Below, piece after piece: positions 29,173 to 37,725 of a stretch of 64,000 nucleotides of DNA. A program made the translations under genes and the position numbers. This stretch comes from DATBLE01 sp963764565 (lineage in GTDB: Bacteria > Actinomycetota > Thermoleophilia > Gaiellales > Gaiellaceae). The stretch covers positions 1-64,000 of the forward strand of contig CAVXTD010000012.1 of assembly GCA_963764565.1 (NCBI GenBank), written 5' to 3'. Each line of letters starts with the position of its first letter. The stretch's first letter is position 1. A model generated the notes under the pieces. That model was not told the origin of the DNA. It was given only the letters and a program-made list of their open reading frames with translations, and did not search any database.

Positions 29173-30388
29173 GCGTCGCGACCTAGAGAATCGACGGCGC
29201 GGAGCACCGGCATGCGCTCGACCGCCTTACCGAGAGACGTCGACTCGCCGAGGAGGTTGAGCCCGGCCAGCGCCCCGATCGCCAGCCAGCGGCTCCGTCC
29301 CGTGAAGCGATCCACGGAACTCAACCCTAGCATGGCGCCGAGCGCGTTCGACCCCGAGTCCCCGAGCATCGCCATCTCTCGAAGATCGTAGGGAGCGAGA
29401 AGGACGGCGGGCAGAAGCGGCGCTCGGAGCGGGATCGCGGCGAGCGCGTACGCCTTCAGCGCCCGGCCGGGGCGCGTGTCGAGCTGGTTGAGCGCGTTCG
29501 CGGCGAGCGCGACGAGCAGCGCCCCGGAGACCCGGCGTGTGGTGAAGAGCCCTGCGAGCGGAATCCCCACCGCTTTCAGCACCCCGGTCGTGCGGCGCGC
29601 CTGCAGGTGACCGGCGAAGCCACGCTCGGGCCCGGCGTACAGGTCGTCGGCCAGACCGAGCGCCGCCACGGGCGCGACCCGCGGGTCGGCGATTGCGACC
29701 GTCCAGCCGACCAGCGGCAGCCGGAGGCCGCGATGGTTGACTCCGAGCGGGCCGAAGGCGAGCAGGACGTCGCGAAGCTGACGGGCTCGATGCGCGAAGC
29801 CGCGCAGATCGCGGCCCGTGTCGCGGTGGCTGAGTGGCAGCTCGATCTCGGCGACCGAGAGCCCGGCCCGTGCCGCGTCGAGCGTCATCCGCGCGTCGCA
29901 GCCGAAGCCGGCCGCCGGCGGAAACGTGTGCCTCCGTGCCGCGGTGGAGACCGCCCGCTGGCCCGAGAGCGGCTCGATCAGCTCGTGCCCGGCAGCGAGG
30001 CGCAGGAGCTCGCGGGCCGTACGCTTGACGATCCCGAACCCACCACCCTGCCGCGTCGCTGAAGGCGGCGATCGCGAGGTCGGCCTCGGCCTCGAGGAGC
30101 GGCCCCAGGTCACCGGCGAGGTCGGCGTCGCAGAGAAGCAAGGGTCCCGGCGCGGCGGCCTGCTCGCCGAGTGCAAGTGCCTGTCCCTTGCCCCGGCGGG
30201 GTGCTCTCACGACCCGGGCGCCCGCTGCCTCGGCGACCCGCGCCGTGCCGTCGCGGGACCCGTCGTCGGCGACGATCACCTCCGCGTCCGGAAACCGGCG
30301 TCGTAGTGCCTCCACCGTCTGCGCCGATCCGCTCCTCCTCGTCCCGCGCGGCGACGAGGATCGTGAGCTGCTCGGGCCGGCTAGCCAC
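29169..30388 (-). CDS. GT2 glycosyltransferase fused to MraY/WecA-like GT4 domain, frameshifted
   Basis: About 405 residues. The N-terminal half is a GT2 (GT-A fold) transferase: LTILVAARDEEERI, VIVADDGSRDGTARV, LLLCDADLAGDLGPL, GFGIVKRTAREL and LSGQRAV. The C-terminal half is membrane-embedded and has the polyprenyl-phosphate phosphosugar-transferase motifs: GLADDLYAG, NALNQLDTRPG and MLGDSGSNALGAMLGL. Breaks near 30325 and 30050 sit inside the GT2 part. The junction between halves (around LRDVLLAFGPLG) is continuous in one frame, so the fusion does not depend on a correction. Lies between steB and pyrG; a role in envelope polymer synthesis is inferred. Confidence 0.75.
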
Positions 30389-31269
30389 TCGCCGGAACGG
30401 GCGCGATCGGCGGCAGAATCCCGTTCTTCGCGGTGCTCTTCAAGCCGTACTGCCCCGGACTTGCACCGCCGAGGAGGAGCACGAGCGCCAGCCTGCCCGG
30501 CTCGGTGTCGAGATCGTCGACCGTCGAGAGGTCGGCCTTCGAGAACGGCTCGATCGCCGAGTCGGCGATCGCCGGTCCGCTCGACCCCGACCGCCGGAAC
30601 GCCGGCCGAGCCGAGCCCCGCGTAGAAGCCGCCGAGGAACCGTCCGGTCACTCCCTCCTGGGGCGGGACCGTCCGTTCGAGGACGACTGCGTCGACCGGT
30701 GGGCGATCCGGGCCCGATCGTTCCTCGAGCAGGACGTCGGAGAGCAGAGGCCAGAGCGATGTGTCGCCTCCGCCGACGATGTCCTGGCCGAGGCGGCGGC
30801 CGAGATCGCCGATCCGCCGCTGGGTGGCCAGAGCGGCGAGCAGCGGCCGCTTTGCCAGCGCCGCGCGAATCGCGGCGAGGTCGACGGGCAGCTTCAGCGC
30901 GCGAACGCGCAGCGGGGGCTCTCCACCGGCGTCGCCCAGCGCCTGCTCGACCAGCGAGCTCACGCGCCCGTCGATCGGACCGGCGAAGACGAGCGCCACG
31001 CTCCGCCCTGCCATCCGCCCGCTCATCAGCACCGGATAGCTCTCCGAGACGAACGCCTGCGCGGCCCGCTGCGCGCGGGCCAGGTCGGCACCCCGGCGCG
31101 TCGCCGAATCGAGCCTGCCGTTCAGGTCGGCGATCCTCTGGTTGAAGAGCGAGCGCTCGCTGTCGGAGACGAATCCCTTTCCCGAGATGCCGACCCCGAC
31201 GACGATCCCGATGATCAGGGCGAGGAAGACGGCCGCCAGCGAGGCGACGTGATAGCGGAGATCGAACAC
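30381..31269 (-). CDS. steB: SteB/MctB family membrane-anchored protein, frameshifted
   Basis: About 295 residues of the family that includes mycobacterial Rv1698 (called MctB, copper transport) and corynebacterial SteB (cell division/envelope). The diagnostic N-terminus FDLRYHVASLAAVFLALIIGIVVG gives one transmembrane helix, followed by a coiled coil (ERSLFNQRIADLNGRLDSA) and an extracytoplasmic domain. A break near 30585 shifts the last 65 residues; reframed, it ends PGQYGLKSTAKNGILPPIAP. Overlaps the GT2-GT4 fusion start by 8 bp. Context with steA and recN supports the SteB name. Confidence 0.85.
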
Positions 31270-31282
31270 CTAGCGAACCTTC

Positions 31283-31699
31283 TCACGGCGCCGCAGTCTG
31301 GCACAGCGCGTGCAGCCGGTTCAGTGCCCTGCGTGCGAGCGTCCGCCGGTAGGCGATCAGCCACGGCCCTTCGACCGTCACCGTCGCGCGCGTCCGCGCC
31401 TCGGCGGTGGCCTCGAGCTCGACGCGCACGTCGAGCCGATCGGCGGCCAGGTGAAAGGCGAAGAGGCTCGGCGGGTCGGCGGCGGTGACGACGAGCGTGC
31501 TCATCGCCTCGGGCCTGCGGAAGAGCGTCGGCTCGCGCCCGCCGATCAGCTGCCAGCGCGCCCCGGCAGCCGAGCCGCGCCGGTCCGGCTGGACGCCCGC
31601 TGCTCCCGGCCACCAGTCGGGAAGGTTGTACGGCTCGGTCACGAACGCCCAGACGTCGGGCCGGGACGAGAGCAGCTCGCGGGTCGAGGACATCCTCAT
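31283..31699 (-). CDS. SRPBCC (polyketide cyclase/START-like) protein
   Basis: A 138-residue single-domain SRPBCC protein: SSTRELLSSRPDVWAFVTEPYNLPDWWPG at the start is typical of the ligand-binding helix-grip fold. Ligand unknown. ATG 31699 (MRMSSTREL) chosen by family alignment; ATG 31693 is equally possible. It sits between steA and steB, which are adjacent in most actinobacteria, so it looks inserted. The 13 bp gap to steB suggests co-transcription. Confidence 0.78.
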   Translation of the reverse strand: MRMSSTRELLSSRPDVWAFVTEPYNLPDWWPGAAGVQPDRRGSAAGARWQLIGGREPTLFRRPEAMSTLVVTAADPPSLFAFHLAADRLDVRVELEATAEARTRATVTVEGPWLIAYRRTLARRALNRLHALCQTAAP

Positions 31700-32077
31700 C
31701 GCGACTTGGCACGCGCTCACCCATGCGCCGATTCTCGCGGCTACCGTCGATGCGCTGAGCGGCCGACCCCCGGCTCGACTTCTACGTTCCTCCGATCAGA
31801 ACGGACTGCGCGCACCGGGTGTATGGCATACGCGTACGATCGCGCCGCTTCGGTCTGATCCGTACAATCAACGAGGCGATGGGCGCTACGCGTCCACGTG
31901 AAGAGATTCGCTACCCGGAACCATGGACGCCGAAAGAGGACAGAGCCTCCGAGCCGCGACCGTGTGAGAGCCAATGACCACGATGCCTTCACTCGTACGT
32001 TGTCGAGACCTGCCTCCCGTCGAGCCGAGGAGTAGGCGCCGATCGCGCGAAGATCGGCCTGCGCGAAGTAGCGCCCG
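31700..32077. other. Intergenic region with lower GC, no gene seen
   Basis: A 378 bp gap between the SRPBCC gene and steA. Base composition is less GC-rich than the surroundings. An 83-codon reading frame in it has no coding bias or conserved look. It holds the inverted repeat at 32038-32058 (3' of steA) and presumably the promoter for the SRPBCC-steB-GT-pyrG genes, which I could not locate exactly. Confidence 0.6.
32038..32058 (-). terminator. Hairpin downstream of steA
   Basis: Perfect 7 bp arms GCCGATC and GATCGGC around a 7 nt loop, 20 nt after the steA stop. No U tract follows, as usual in high-GC actinobacteria. It would separate the recN-steA transcript from the SRPBCC-steB one. Confidence 0.45.
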
Positions 32078-33220
32078 TCAGCCCAGGCCGAGCCAGGCGC
32101 GGATCCGCAGCACGATCAGCTCGATCAGGTGGCGCACCCCCGGCGCAGCGAGCACCGCGACGAGGATCGCCCCCAGACCGGTCGCGCCGAGCGCGGCGAG
32201 CGGCCACAGGCCGACGCGCCGCGAGACGAGCCGCGAGACGCCCTTCGCGTCGACGAGGATCTCACCGACTCGGAGCCGCGTCAGGAAGGTGGACGACATG
32301 CCGGCGCGATTCCGTTCGAGGAACTCGATCAGGTTGAAGTGCGTTCCGACCGCGACGATCAGCTCGGCGCCCTTCTCGTGGGCGAGCAGGAGCGCGACGT
32401 CCTCGCTGATCCCCATCGAGGGCACCACCTGGTAGGCGAGACCGAGCGACTCCGCGCGGGCCGCCCCCGGCGCGTTGCCGTTGCCGCGGTACGCATGGAC
32501 GAGCACCTCCGCCCCGCTCCGCAGCGCCGAATCGGAGACCGAATCCATGTCCCCGACGATCACGTCGGGCTTGTAGCCCGCCTCGATCAGCGCGTCTGCA
32601 CCGCCGTCGACGCCGACGAGGACGGGCTTGAAGTCACGGACGTACGGCCTGACGATGCGCAGGTCGCGCTTGTGCCCTGGGCCGCGGGCGACGACGAGCG
32701 CATGCCGGTCGCGGAACCGCGTCTGTAGCACCGGGAAGTCGAGCCCCTCTGCCAGCAGGCTGCCTTCCGCCTTCAGGTGCTGGAGCGTGTTCTCGGCGAA
32801 CTCGGACAGCGAGTCCGTCACCCGGCTTCGCTGCTCGGCCAGAGCCTGTTCGAGCTCACGCTCCTCACGTGGCCGCCCGCGCGCGAGGCAGGTGCCGTTC
32901 CGGAAGACGCTCGCCCCGCGCACAGTCAGCTGCTCGCCCTCGGAAACCTGGTCGAAGAGCGATGCGCCGGGGGCGTCGATCAGCGCCACCCCGCCGCGAA
33001 CGAGGAGAAGCGGTCCCGGGTTCGGGAACCGCCCGGACAGCGATTCGGCGACGTTGACGACGACCCGGACGCCGGTCTCGAGCAGCTCTTCGGCCGTGAC
33101 CCGATCGAGGTCGGTGTGGTCGACGATCGCGACGTCGGCGTCGCCGAGGCGGTGCACGAGCCGCTTCGTCCGCCGGTCGAGCTTCGCAACGCCCGTGAAC
33201 TCGATCGGCGCGCTAGCCAT
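32078..33220 (-). CDS. steA: SteA family cytokinetic-ring-associated protein
   Basis: A 380-residue protein of the SteA family (Rv1697-like), which in corynebacteria forms a division-linked complex with SteB. The central and C-terminal part resembles a thiamine pyrophosphokinase catalytic fold (VGVDGGADALIEAGYKPDVIVGDMDSVSD). The C-terminus has a hydrophobic segment (LAALGATGLGAILVAVLAAPG), so it is membrane-associated. The ATG is inside a hairpin and overlaps the recN stop by 8 bp (ATGGCTAG). Intact. Confidence 0.9.
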   Translation of the reverse strand: MASAPIEFTGVAKLDRRTKRLVHRLGDADVAIVDHTDLDRVTAEELLETGVRVVVNVAESLSGRFPNPGPLLLVRGGVALIDAPGASLFDQVSEGEQLTVRGASVFRNGTCLARGRPREERELEQALAEQRSRVTDSLSEFAENTLQHLKAEGSLLAEGLDFPVLQTRFRDRHALVVARGPGHKRDLRIVRPYVRDFKPVLVGVDGGADALIEAGYKPDVIVGDMDSVSDSALRSGAEVLVHAYRGNGNAPGAARAESLGLAYQVVPSMGISEDVALLLAHEKGAELIVAVGTHFNLIEFLERNRAGMSSTFLTRLRVGEILVDAKGVSRLVSRRVGLWPLAALGATGLGAILVAVLAAPGVRHLIELIVLRIRAWLGLG

Positions 33221-33245
33221 TCTCGCCTTTGGCGAGAACGGCTAG
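33213..33245 (-). promoter_or_regulatory. Long hairpin covering the recN stop and steA start
   Basis: CTAGCC, AT, TCTCGCC, loop TTT, GGCGAGA, AC, GGCTAG on the plus strand: 14 paired bases with one mismatch. On the transcript the steA ATG is in the 3' arm, so initiation probably requires ribosomes completing recN. Confidence 0.5.
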
Positions 33246-34853
33246 GAATTCTCTGCCCCCTAGCATCCGCTCGAGCTCGTCCTTGCGCTCCTCCGGAGAG
33301 AGCTGCTGGATGCGCGTGTGCGTCGGGTCGCCGGGAATCTTCTCGACACGGAAGTGGCGGTCGGCGCGGCTGGCGATCTGCGGCAGGTGCGTGATCGTCA
33401 CCACCTGCGCCCGCTCGGCAAGACGCGCAAGCGTGTCGGCGACGCCGTGCGCCGTCGAGCCGCCGATCCCGGCGTCGATCTCGTCGAAGACCATCGTCTC
33501 GCCTCCGCCGACGGCGGCGATCGCCAGGGCGATGCGCGAGAGCTCGCCGCCCGAGGCGGTCTCGGCCACGGGCGCGAACGGCATCCCCCGGTTCGGGCGG
33601 ATCAGGAAGACGGCCTCGTCGGCCCCGGTCGCGCCCGTCTCCCGCGCGCCGAGCTCGACCCTGAACTCGCCCTCACCCAGCCCGATCCCCTTCAGCTCGG
33701 CGGCGACCGCCTCCGAGAACGCCGGTGCCGCCGTCTGCCGTGCAGCACGCAGGGCCTCGGCCAGCTCCGCGTGGCGTGCCTCGGCCTCTCGCAGGCCCTG
33801 CTCGGCGGCGGCGGCCGGGTCGATTCCCTCGGCGAGTGCGCCGAGCTCGACCTTCGCCTCCGCAGCCCGCGCCAGGAGCTCTTCGAACGATCCGCAGCGA
33901 AAGCGCCGCCTGGCGTCGGCGATCCGCTCCAGCTCCGCCTCGACCTGCTCGAGCCGGCCGGGATCGGCCTCCAGCACGCTCAGGAACGACCGTAGCGCGC
34001 TGGCGGCCTCCCGAAGCCGCAGCTCCGCATCGCGCAGCTCGTCCGCTGCCCTGCGGAGCTCGGGCGCAAGCTCCTCGACCGGCGCGAGCCACCGCTCCGC
34101 CTCGGCCGTCAGCCCGGCGGCCCCGTCCCCTTCGTCGGGGTCGAGCGCGTTCGCCGCGCCCGCGGCGCCATCGACGAGCTCGGTCAGGTGGCGCAGCCGT
34201 TCCCGCTCCTCGCGCAGCGAGTCCTCGAGCCCGGGCGCCATTCCGTCGGTGTCCTCGACCAGGGCGCGCAACTCGGCGAGACGGGCTTCTGCCGCCGCTG
34301 CTCCGAGAGACACGTCCTCGTATCGTTTTCGGGCCACCGCAAGCTCCCGCCAGGCGCGTCGGGCCTCTCGACGCCGTCGCAGCTGGTCGTCGCCGCAGAA
34401 CGAGTCGAGGACGGAGAGCTGGTAGGAGGGCTTCGCCAGCCGCCGCTGCTCGAACTGCCCCGACATCGCGAGCAGGCGCTCGCCGAGCGCGGCGACGTCC
34501 TCCCTGGCGGCGCTCCGACCCCACGCATAGGCCCGTGTGCGCCCGTCGGAGGCGATCCGCCGCGCGAGGACGACGCCCTCCTCGTCGTCGGGCCTGAGCT
34601 CGATCAGGCCCTCGAACGCCTCCTCGTCGGCGAGTGCCTCGGGAAGGTCGAACTCCGCCTCGACGTAGGCGTCGGAGGCATTGGGGCCGACGAAGGCGGC
34701 GTCGCCCTTGCCGCCGAGCAGGAGCCCGATCGCCTGCGCGAGGATCGTCTTGCCGGCGCCGGTCTCGCCGGTGATTGCGTTCAGCCCGCCGTCGAACGAG
34801 AGCTCAGCCTCGCGGATGAGGACGAGGTTCTCGATGCGCAGGCTACGAAGCAA
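33213..34853 (-). CDS. recN: DNA repair protein RecN
   Basis: A 546-residue SMC-like ATPase acting in double-strand break repair. Walker A GETGAGKT at residues 29-36, long coiled coils in the middle, signature SGGELSRIALA and Walker B TMVFDEIDAGIGG near the C-terminus, D-loop/H-loop VVTITHLPQIAS. Starts at TTG 34853 and overlaps nadK by 11 bp. Intact. Confidence 0.97.
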   Translation of the reverse strand: MLRSLRIENLVLIREAELSFDGGLNAITGETGAGKTILAQAIGLLLGGKGDAAFVGPNASDAYVEAEFDLPEALADEEAFEGLIELRPDDEEGVVLARRIASDGRTRAYAWGRSAAREDVAALGERLLAMSGQFEQRRLAKPSYQLSVLDSFCGDDQLRRRREARRAWRELAVARKRYEDVSLGAAAAEARLAELRALVEDTDGMAPGLEDSLREERERLRHLTELVDGAAGAANALDPDEGDGAAGLTAEAERWLAPVEELAPELRRAADELRDAELRLREAASALRSFLSVLEADPGRLEQVEAELERIADARRRFRCGSFEELLARAAEAKVELGALAEGIDPAAAAEQGLREAEARHAELAEALRAARQTAAPAFSEAVAAELKGIGLGEGEFRVELGARETGATGADEAVFLIRPNRGMPFAPVAETASGGELSRIALAIAAVGGGETMVFDEIDAGIGGSTAHGVADTLARLAERAQVVTITHLPQIASRADRHFRVEKIPGDPTHTRIQQLSPEERKDELERMLGGREFLAVLAKGENG

Positions 34854-35649
34854 AGGTCTCGCGGTAGCGGTGGAAGAAGGTCATTTCGGGCAGGAGCGCA
34901 AGCAGTCCCCGCCGCTCGCCCAGCCGCACGGTCGCCTGCCGGTCGCGCGGCAGCTGCGCGATCTCCATTCCGTCGGCGATCACCTTCGCGGGCCCACCGC
35001 GGGTGACGTTCCGGACGGCGAGGTCGAGGCCGCGCGGCACGACCAGCGGCCTGGCGTGGAGCGAGTGCGGCGACACGAAGGTGACCGCCATCGCGTCGAG
35101 CCCCCACACGAGCACGGGACCGCCGCTCGAGAGGTTGTACGCGGTCGAGCCGGTCGGGCTCGCGCAGATCACGCCGTCGCAATGCTGGACGCCGAGGTCC
35201 TCGCCGCCGACCGCCCAGGCCAGCTCGATCATCCGCCCGATCGCCGACGTGGCGCAGACGACGTCGTTGATCGCGACCGCCTGCACTCCGTCCACGTCCA
35301 CGTCGAGCGTCGGCAGCTCGACGACGCGGCGCTCGCCGGCCAGAGCCCGGGTCAGGCCCTCCTCCATCGCGTCGCGCCCCATCGCCGACAGGAAGCCGAC
35401 GCGGCCGAAGTTGACGCCGAGCACGGGGACGGCGGTGCCGAGAAAGCGGTGCAGCGCCCGCAGCATCGTCCCGTCGCCGCCGAGCACGACGGCAAGGTCG
35501 ACGTCGTCGCCCTCGACGATCTCGGCGCCGGCCGCGGCCGCGATCGCCTCCAGGCGTGCCAGCGCACCGGCGATCGTCTGCGTGTCGCCGTGGGTGACGA
35601 CGGCGATCCGGCGCACGGGCTCGGCCGTCGCGCTATCCGACTGCGGCAT
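34843..35649 (-). CDS. nadK: NAD kinase
   Basis: A 268-residue ATP/polyphosphate-dependent kinase making NADP from NAD. It has the GGDGT motif in VVLGGDGTMLRA, the NFGRVGFLS block, INDVVC (variant of the NE/D motif) and SPTGSTAYNLSSGGP. ATG 35649 is used because upstream in-frame residues are not family-like; it overlaps the tlyA end by 17 bp. Intact. Confidence 0.95.
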   Translation of the reverse strand: MPQSDSATAEPVRRIAVVTHGDTQTIAGALARLEAIAAAAGAEIVEGDDVDLAVVLGGDGTMLRALHRFLGTAVPVLGVNFGRVGFLSAMGRDAMEEGLTRALAGERRVVELPTLDVDVDGVQAVAINDVVCATSAIGRMIELAWAVGGEDLGVQHCDGVICASPTGSTAYNLSSGGPVLVWGLDAMAVTFVSPHSLHARPLVVPRGLDLAVRNVTRGGPAKVIADGMEIAQLPRDRQATVRLGERRGLLALLPEMTFFHRYRETFAS

Positions 35650-36400
35650 CGATCCAGCGGTCGAGGTCGGCCGGGAGCCGGGCTCCGGGGCAGTGGACGA
35701 GATGGAGGAAGATCTCACGGTTTCCCTTCGGGCCGGGCAGACCCGAGTCTACGACTCCGGCGGTCTCCGCATCCCAGCGGAGCGCTGTTTCTGCAACCTC
35801 TCGCACCACTCTCGTGCGCGTTTCCCTCGCGGTGACGACTCCGCCCCTGCCCACCTCGCCGCGTCCGGCTTCGAACTGGGGCTTGACGAGCACGACAGCC
35901 TGCCAGCCCGGCTCGGCGAGGCGCAGGACCGGCTCCAGGACCTTCCGGACCGAGATGAAGGAGACGTCGCAGACGACGAGCTGGGGCCGGAACACAAGCT
36001 CCGCCAGCCCGCGCGCGTTCGTGCGTTCCAGAACGGTCACCCGCGGATCGTCGCGGATGCGTGGATGGAGCTGCCCGTAACCGACGTCGAGCGAGATCAC
36101 GCGTGCGGCGCCGCGCTGGAGGAGCACGTCCGTGAACCCTCCCGTCGAGGCGCCCACGTCGATGCAGTCGAGCCCGGCCGGGTCGACCCCGAACGCATCG
36201 AGCGCGTGCGCGAGCTTCTCCCCGCCGCGCGAGACGAACCGTCGTCCCGGCTCGACGCTGAGCTCGGCCGACTCGTCGACCTGCTCCCCCGCCTTCGAGT
36301 GGCCGCGAACAAGGCCGGCCAGGATCAGCGCCTGGGCTTGAGTACGGCTCTCGGCGAGCCCTCGTTCGACCAGAACCACGTCGAGGCGCTTCTTCACCAT
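35633..36400 (-). CDS. tlyA: TlyA family rRNA (cytidine-2'-O)-methyltransferase
   Basis: A 255-residue protein with an N-terminal S4 RNA-binding domain (KKRLDVVLVERGLAESRTQAQ) and a FtsJ-like methyltransferase domain (IDVGASTGGFTDVLLQRGA, SLDVGYGQLHPRIRDDPRV, CDVSFISVRKVL, LVKPQFEAGR). Mycobacterial TlyA methylates 16S C1409 and 23S C1920 and determines capreomycin sensitivity. Intact, 18 bp after the prenyl synthase. Confidence 0.95.
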   Translation of the reverse strand: MVKKRLDVVLVERGLAESRTQAQALILAGLVRGHSKAGEQVDESAELSVEPGRRFVSRGGEKLAHALDAFGVDPAGLDCIDVGASTGGFTDVLLQRGAARVISLDVGYGQLHPRIRDDPRVTVLERTNARGLAELVFRPQLVVCDVSFISVRKVLEPVLRLAEPGWQAVVLVKPQFEAGRGEVGRGGVVTARETRTRVVREVAETALRWDAETAGVVDSGLPGPKGNREIFLHLVHCPGARLPADLDRWIDAAVG

Positions 36401-36418
36401 CGCCGCACGCTCTCGCGC

Positions 36419-37192
36419 CTACGCGGTTCGCGACGCCAGGTCGGCGACGATCCCGGTCAGGACGGAGGTGTCCGCGGCGATCTCGTCGAGACGCGCCTGT
36501 GCACGCCGAGCGGCGTCGTCGGACAGCTTCCTGGCGCCGTCGGAGCCGAGCGTGAGCACGTATCCGTCGCCGTCGAGAATGTCGTCGACGATCTGGAACA
36601 GGAGGCCGAGCTCGTCGCCGAACGCCCGCCAGGGGCTCTGCGCGACCTGCGGGACGTCGCAGGCCCACAGCGGCAGCGCGACCGCCGCGGCGAAGAGACA
36701 GCCCGTCTTCAGCCGATGGACGGTCTCGAGATCGGCACCCGGCTCCATCGTGTCGAGGTACTGGCCGCCGATCATTCCGAGAGTGGCCTCGGCGAGCTCC
36801 CTGGCGACCTGCGAGCCCGAATAGGTGCAGGCCAGGCGGAACGCCTCGGCGAGCAGGGCATCGCCGGCGAGAACGGCCTTGCCCTCTCCGTAGGCGGCCC
36901 AGACGCTCGGCAGCCCACGCCGCTCGGCGTCGTCGTCGAGGGAGGGCAAATCGTCGTGGACGAGCGAGAAGTTGTGCACCAGCTCGAGCGCAAGGGCGGC
37001 CGGCATCACCCGCTCGGGCGGCTCGCCGAGCGCCTCTCCGACCGCGAGCGAGATCACCGGCCGGATGCGCTTCCCGCCCATCTCGACCAGCGCGTAACGG
37101 GCTGAGTCGCGCTGGCCGTCCAGCTGGGGCCAGAGCTCGAGGCCTTCCAGTGCCTCCTCGACCAGCGCCTTCAGCTGCTCAGGGCTGCGCAT
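36419..37192 (-). CDS. Short-chain polyprenyl diphosphate synthase
   Basis: A 257-residue trans-prenyltransferase (farnesyl/geranylgeranyl diphosphate synthase type). It has GGKRIRPVI, the first aspartate-rich motif LVHDDLPSLDDDAERRG and the second, FQIVDDILDGDGY. It is about 30-40 residues shorter than IspA; the N-terminal helix region is reduced. It would supply isoprenoid precursors such as lipid carriers and quinones. It overlaps the xseB end by 14 bp. Chain length cannot be told from sequence alone. Confidence 0.9.
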   Translation of the reverse strand: MRSPEQLKALVEEALEGLELWPQLDGQRDSARYALVEMGGKRIRPVISLAVGEALGEPPERVMPAALALELVHNFSLVHDDLPSLDDDAERRGLPSVWAAYGEGKAVLAGDALLAEAFRLACTYSGSQVARELAEATLGMIGGQYLDTMEPGADLETVHRLKTGCLFAAAVALPLWACDVPQVAQSPWRAFGDELGLLFQIVDDILDGDGYVLTLGSDGARKLSDDAARRAQARLDEIAADTSVLTGIVADLASRTA

Positions 37193-37346
37193 CGGCCTCG
37201 CGCTTCGCCCGGTCGAGCGTCTCGATCAGCTCCTTCGCGGCGGCGTCGAACTCGGCGAGCAGGTCGACTGCGTCCTCCAGCGACGTGCACGCCTCCAGCC
37301 GCTGACGCAGCGCGTCGAGACGGTCGACCTGTTCCTCGAGGTTCAC
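37179..37346 (-). CDS. xseB: Exodeoxyribonuclease VII small subunit-like protein
   Basis: A 55-residue ORF from GTG 37346 to TGA 37179, all helical and rich in Leu/Glu/Ala: LEEQVDRLDALRQRLEA, SLEDAVDLLAEFDAAAKELIETLDRAK. This heptad pattern and the position between nusB and the prenyl synthase match XseB, the small subunit of exonuclease VII. No large subunit (xseA) is in the window. GTG overlaps the nusB stop. Confidence 0.6.
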   Translation of the reverse strand: MNLEEQVDRLDALRQRLEACTSLEDAVDLLAEFDAAAKELIETLDRAKREADAQP

Positions 37347-37725
37347 GGTGCGGTCTCCGGATCACGGACGGCCTCCCGGGCGATGGCGCCCAGAATCCCG
37401 TTCACGAGGCGTCCCGCGTCCTCGGATGCGTAGCGCTTCGCAAGAGTTACCGCTTCGTCGATCGCCACCTCGAGCGGGACCGTACCTTCCTCGAGCTCGT
37501 GGACGCCAATGCGGAGGATGTTCCGCTCCAGCGTGCCGAGCTGCTTCGCCGGCCAGTCGCCGGAGACCCCCGAGACGCGCTCGTCGAGCGCCTCAGCACG
37601 AGCCACGACCGCTTCGGCGAGCGACCGGGCGAACTCGTCCACCTCGCCCTCGTAGTTCGCCGCCAGCGGCTGCCCGGTCAGATCCCACTGGTAGAGGAGG
37701 AAGAGGGCGGTGCGGCGGGCGGCAC
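37343..37725 (-). CDS. nusB: Transcription antitermination factor NusB, frameshifted at the start
   Basis: About 127 residues: RRTALFLLYQWDLTGQPL at the N-terminus, then GTLERNILRIGVHELEEGTVPLEVAIDEAVTLAKRYASEDAGRLVNGIL, the conserved NusB core. It acts with NusE in rRNA antitermination. No start codon is in frame upstream of the RRTALF block; GTG 37725 becomes usable if one base near 37715 is wrong. Overlaps accC at its start and xseB at its end. Confidence 0.85.

Noticed and set aside
26467..29391. A 974-codon plus-strand open frame
   Set aside because: Antisense shadow of the M20 peptidase and pyrG, both of which have clear catalytic motifs on the other strand.
31741..31992. An 83-codon minus-strand ORF in the steA/SRPBCC gap
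   Set aside because: No ribosome site, no family features and atypical codon use.
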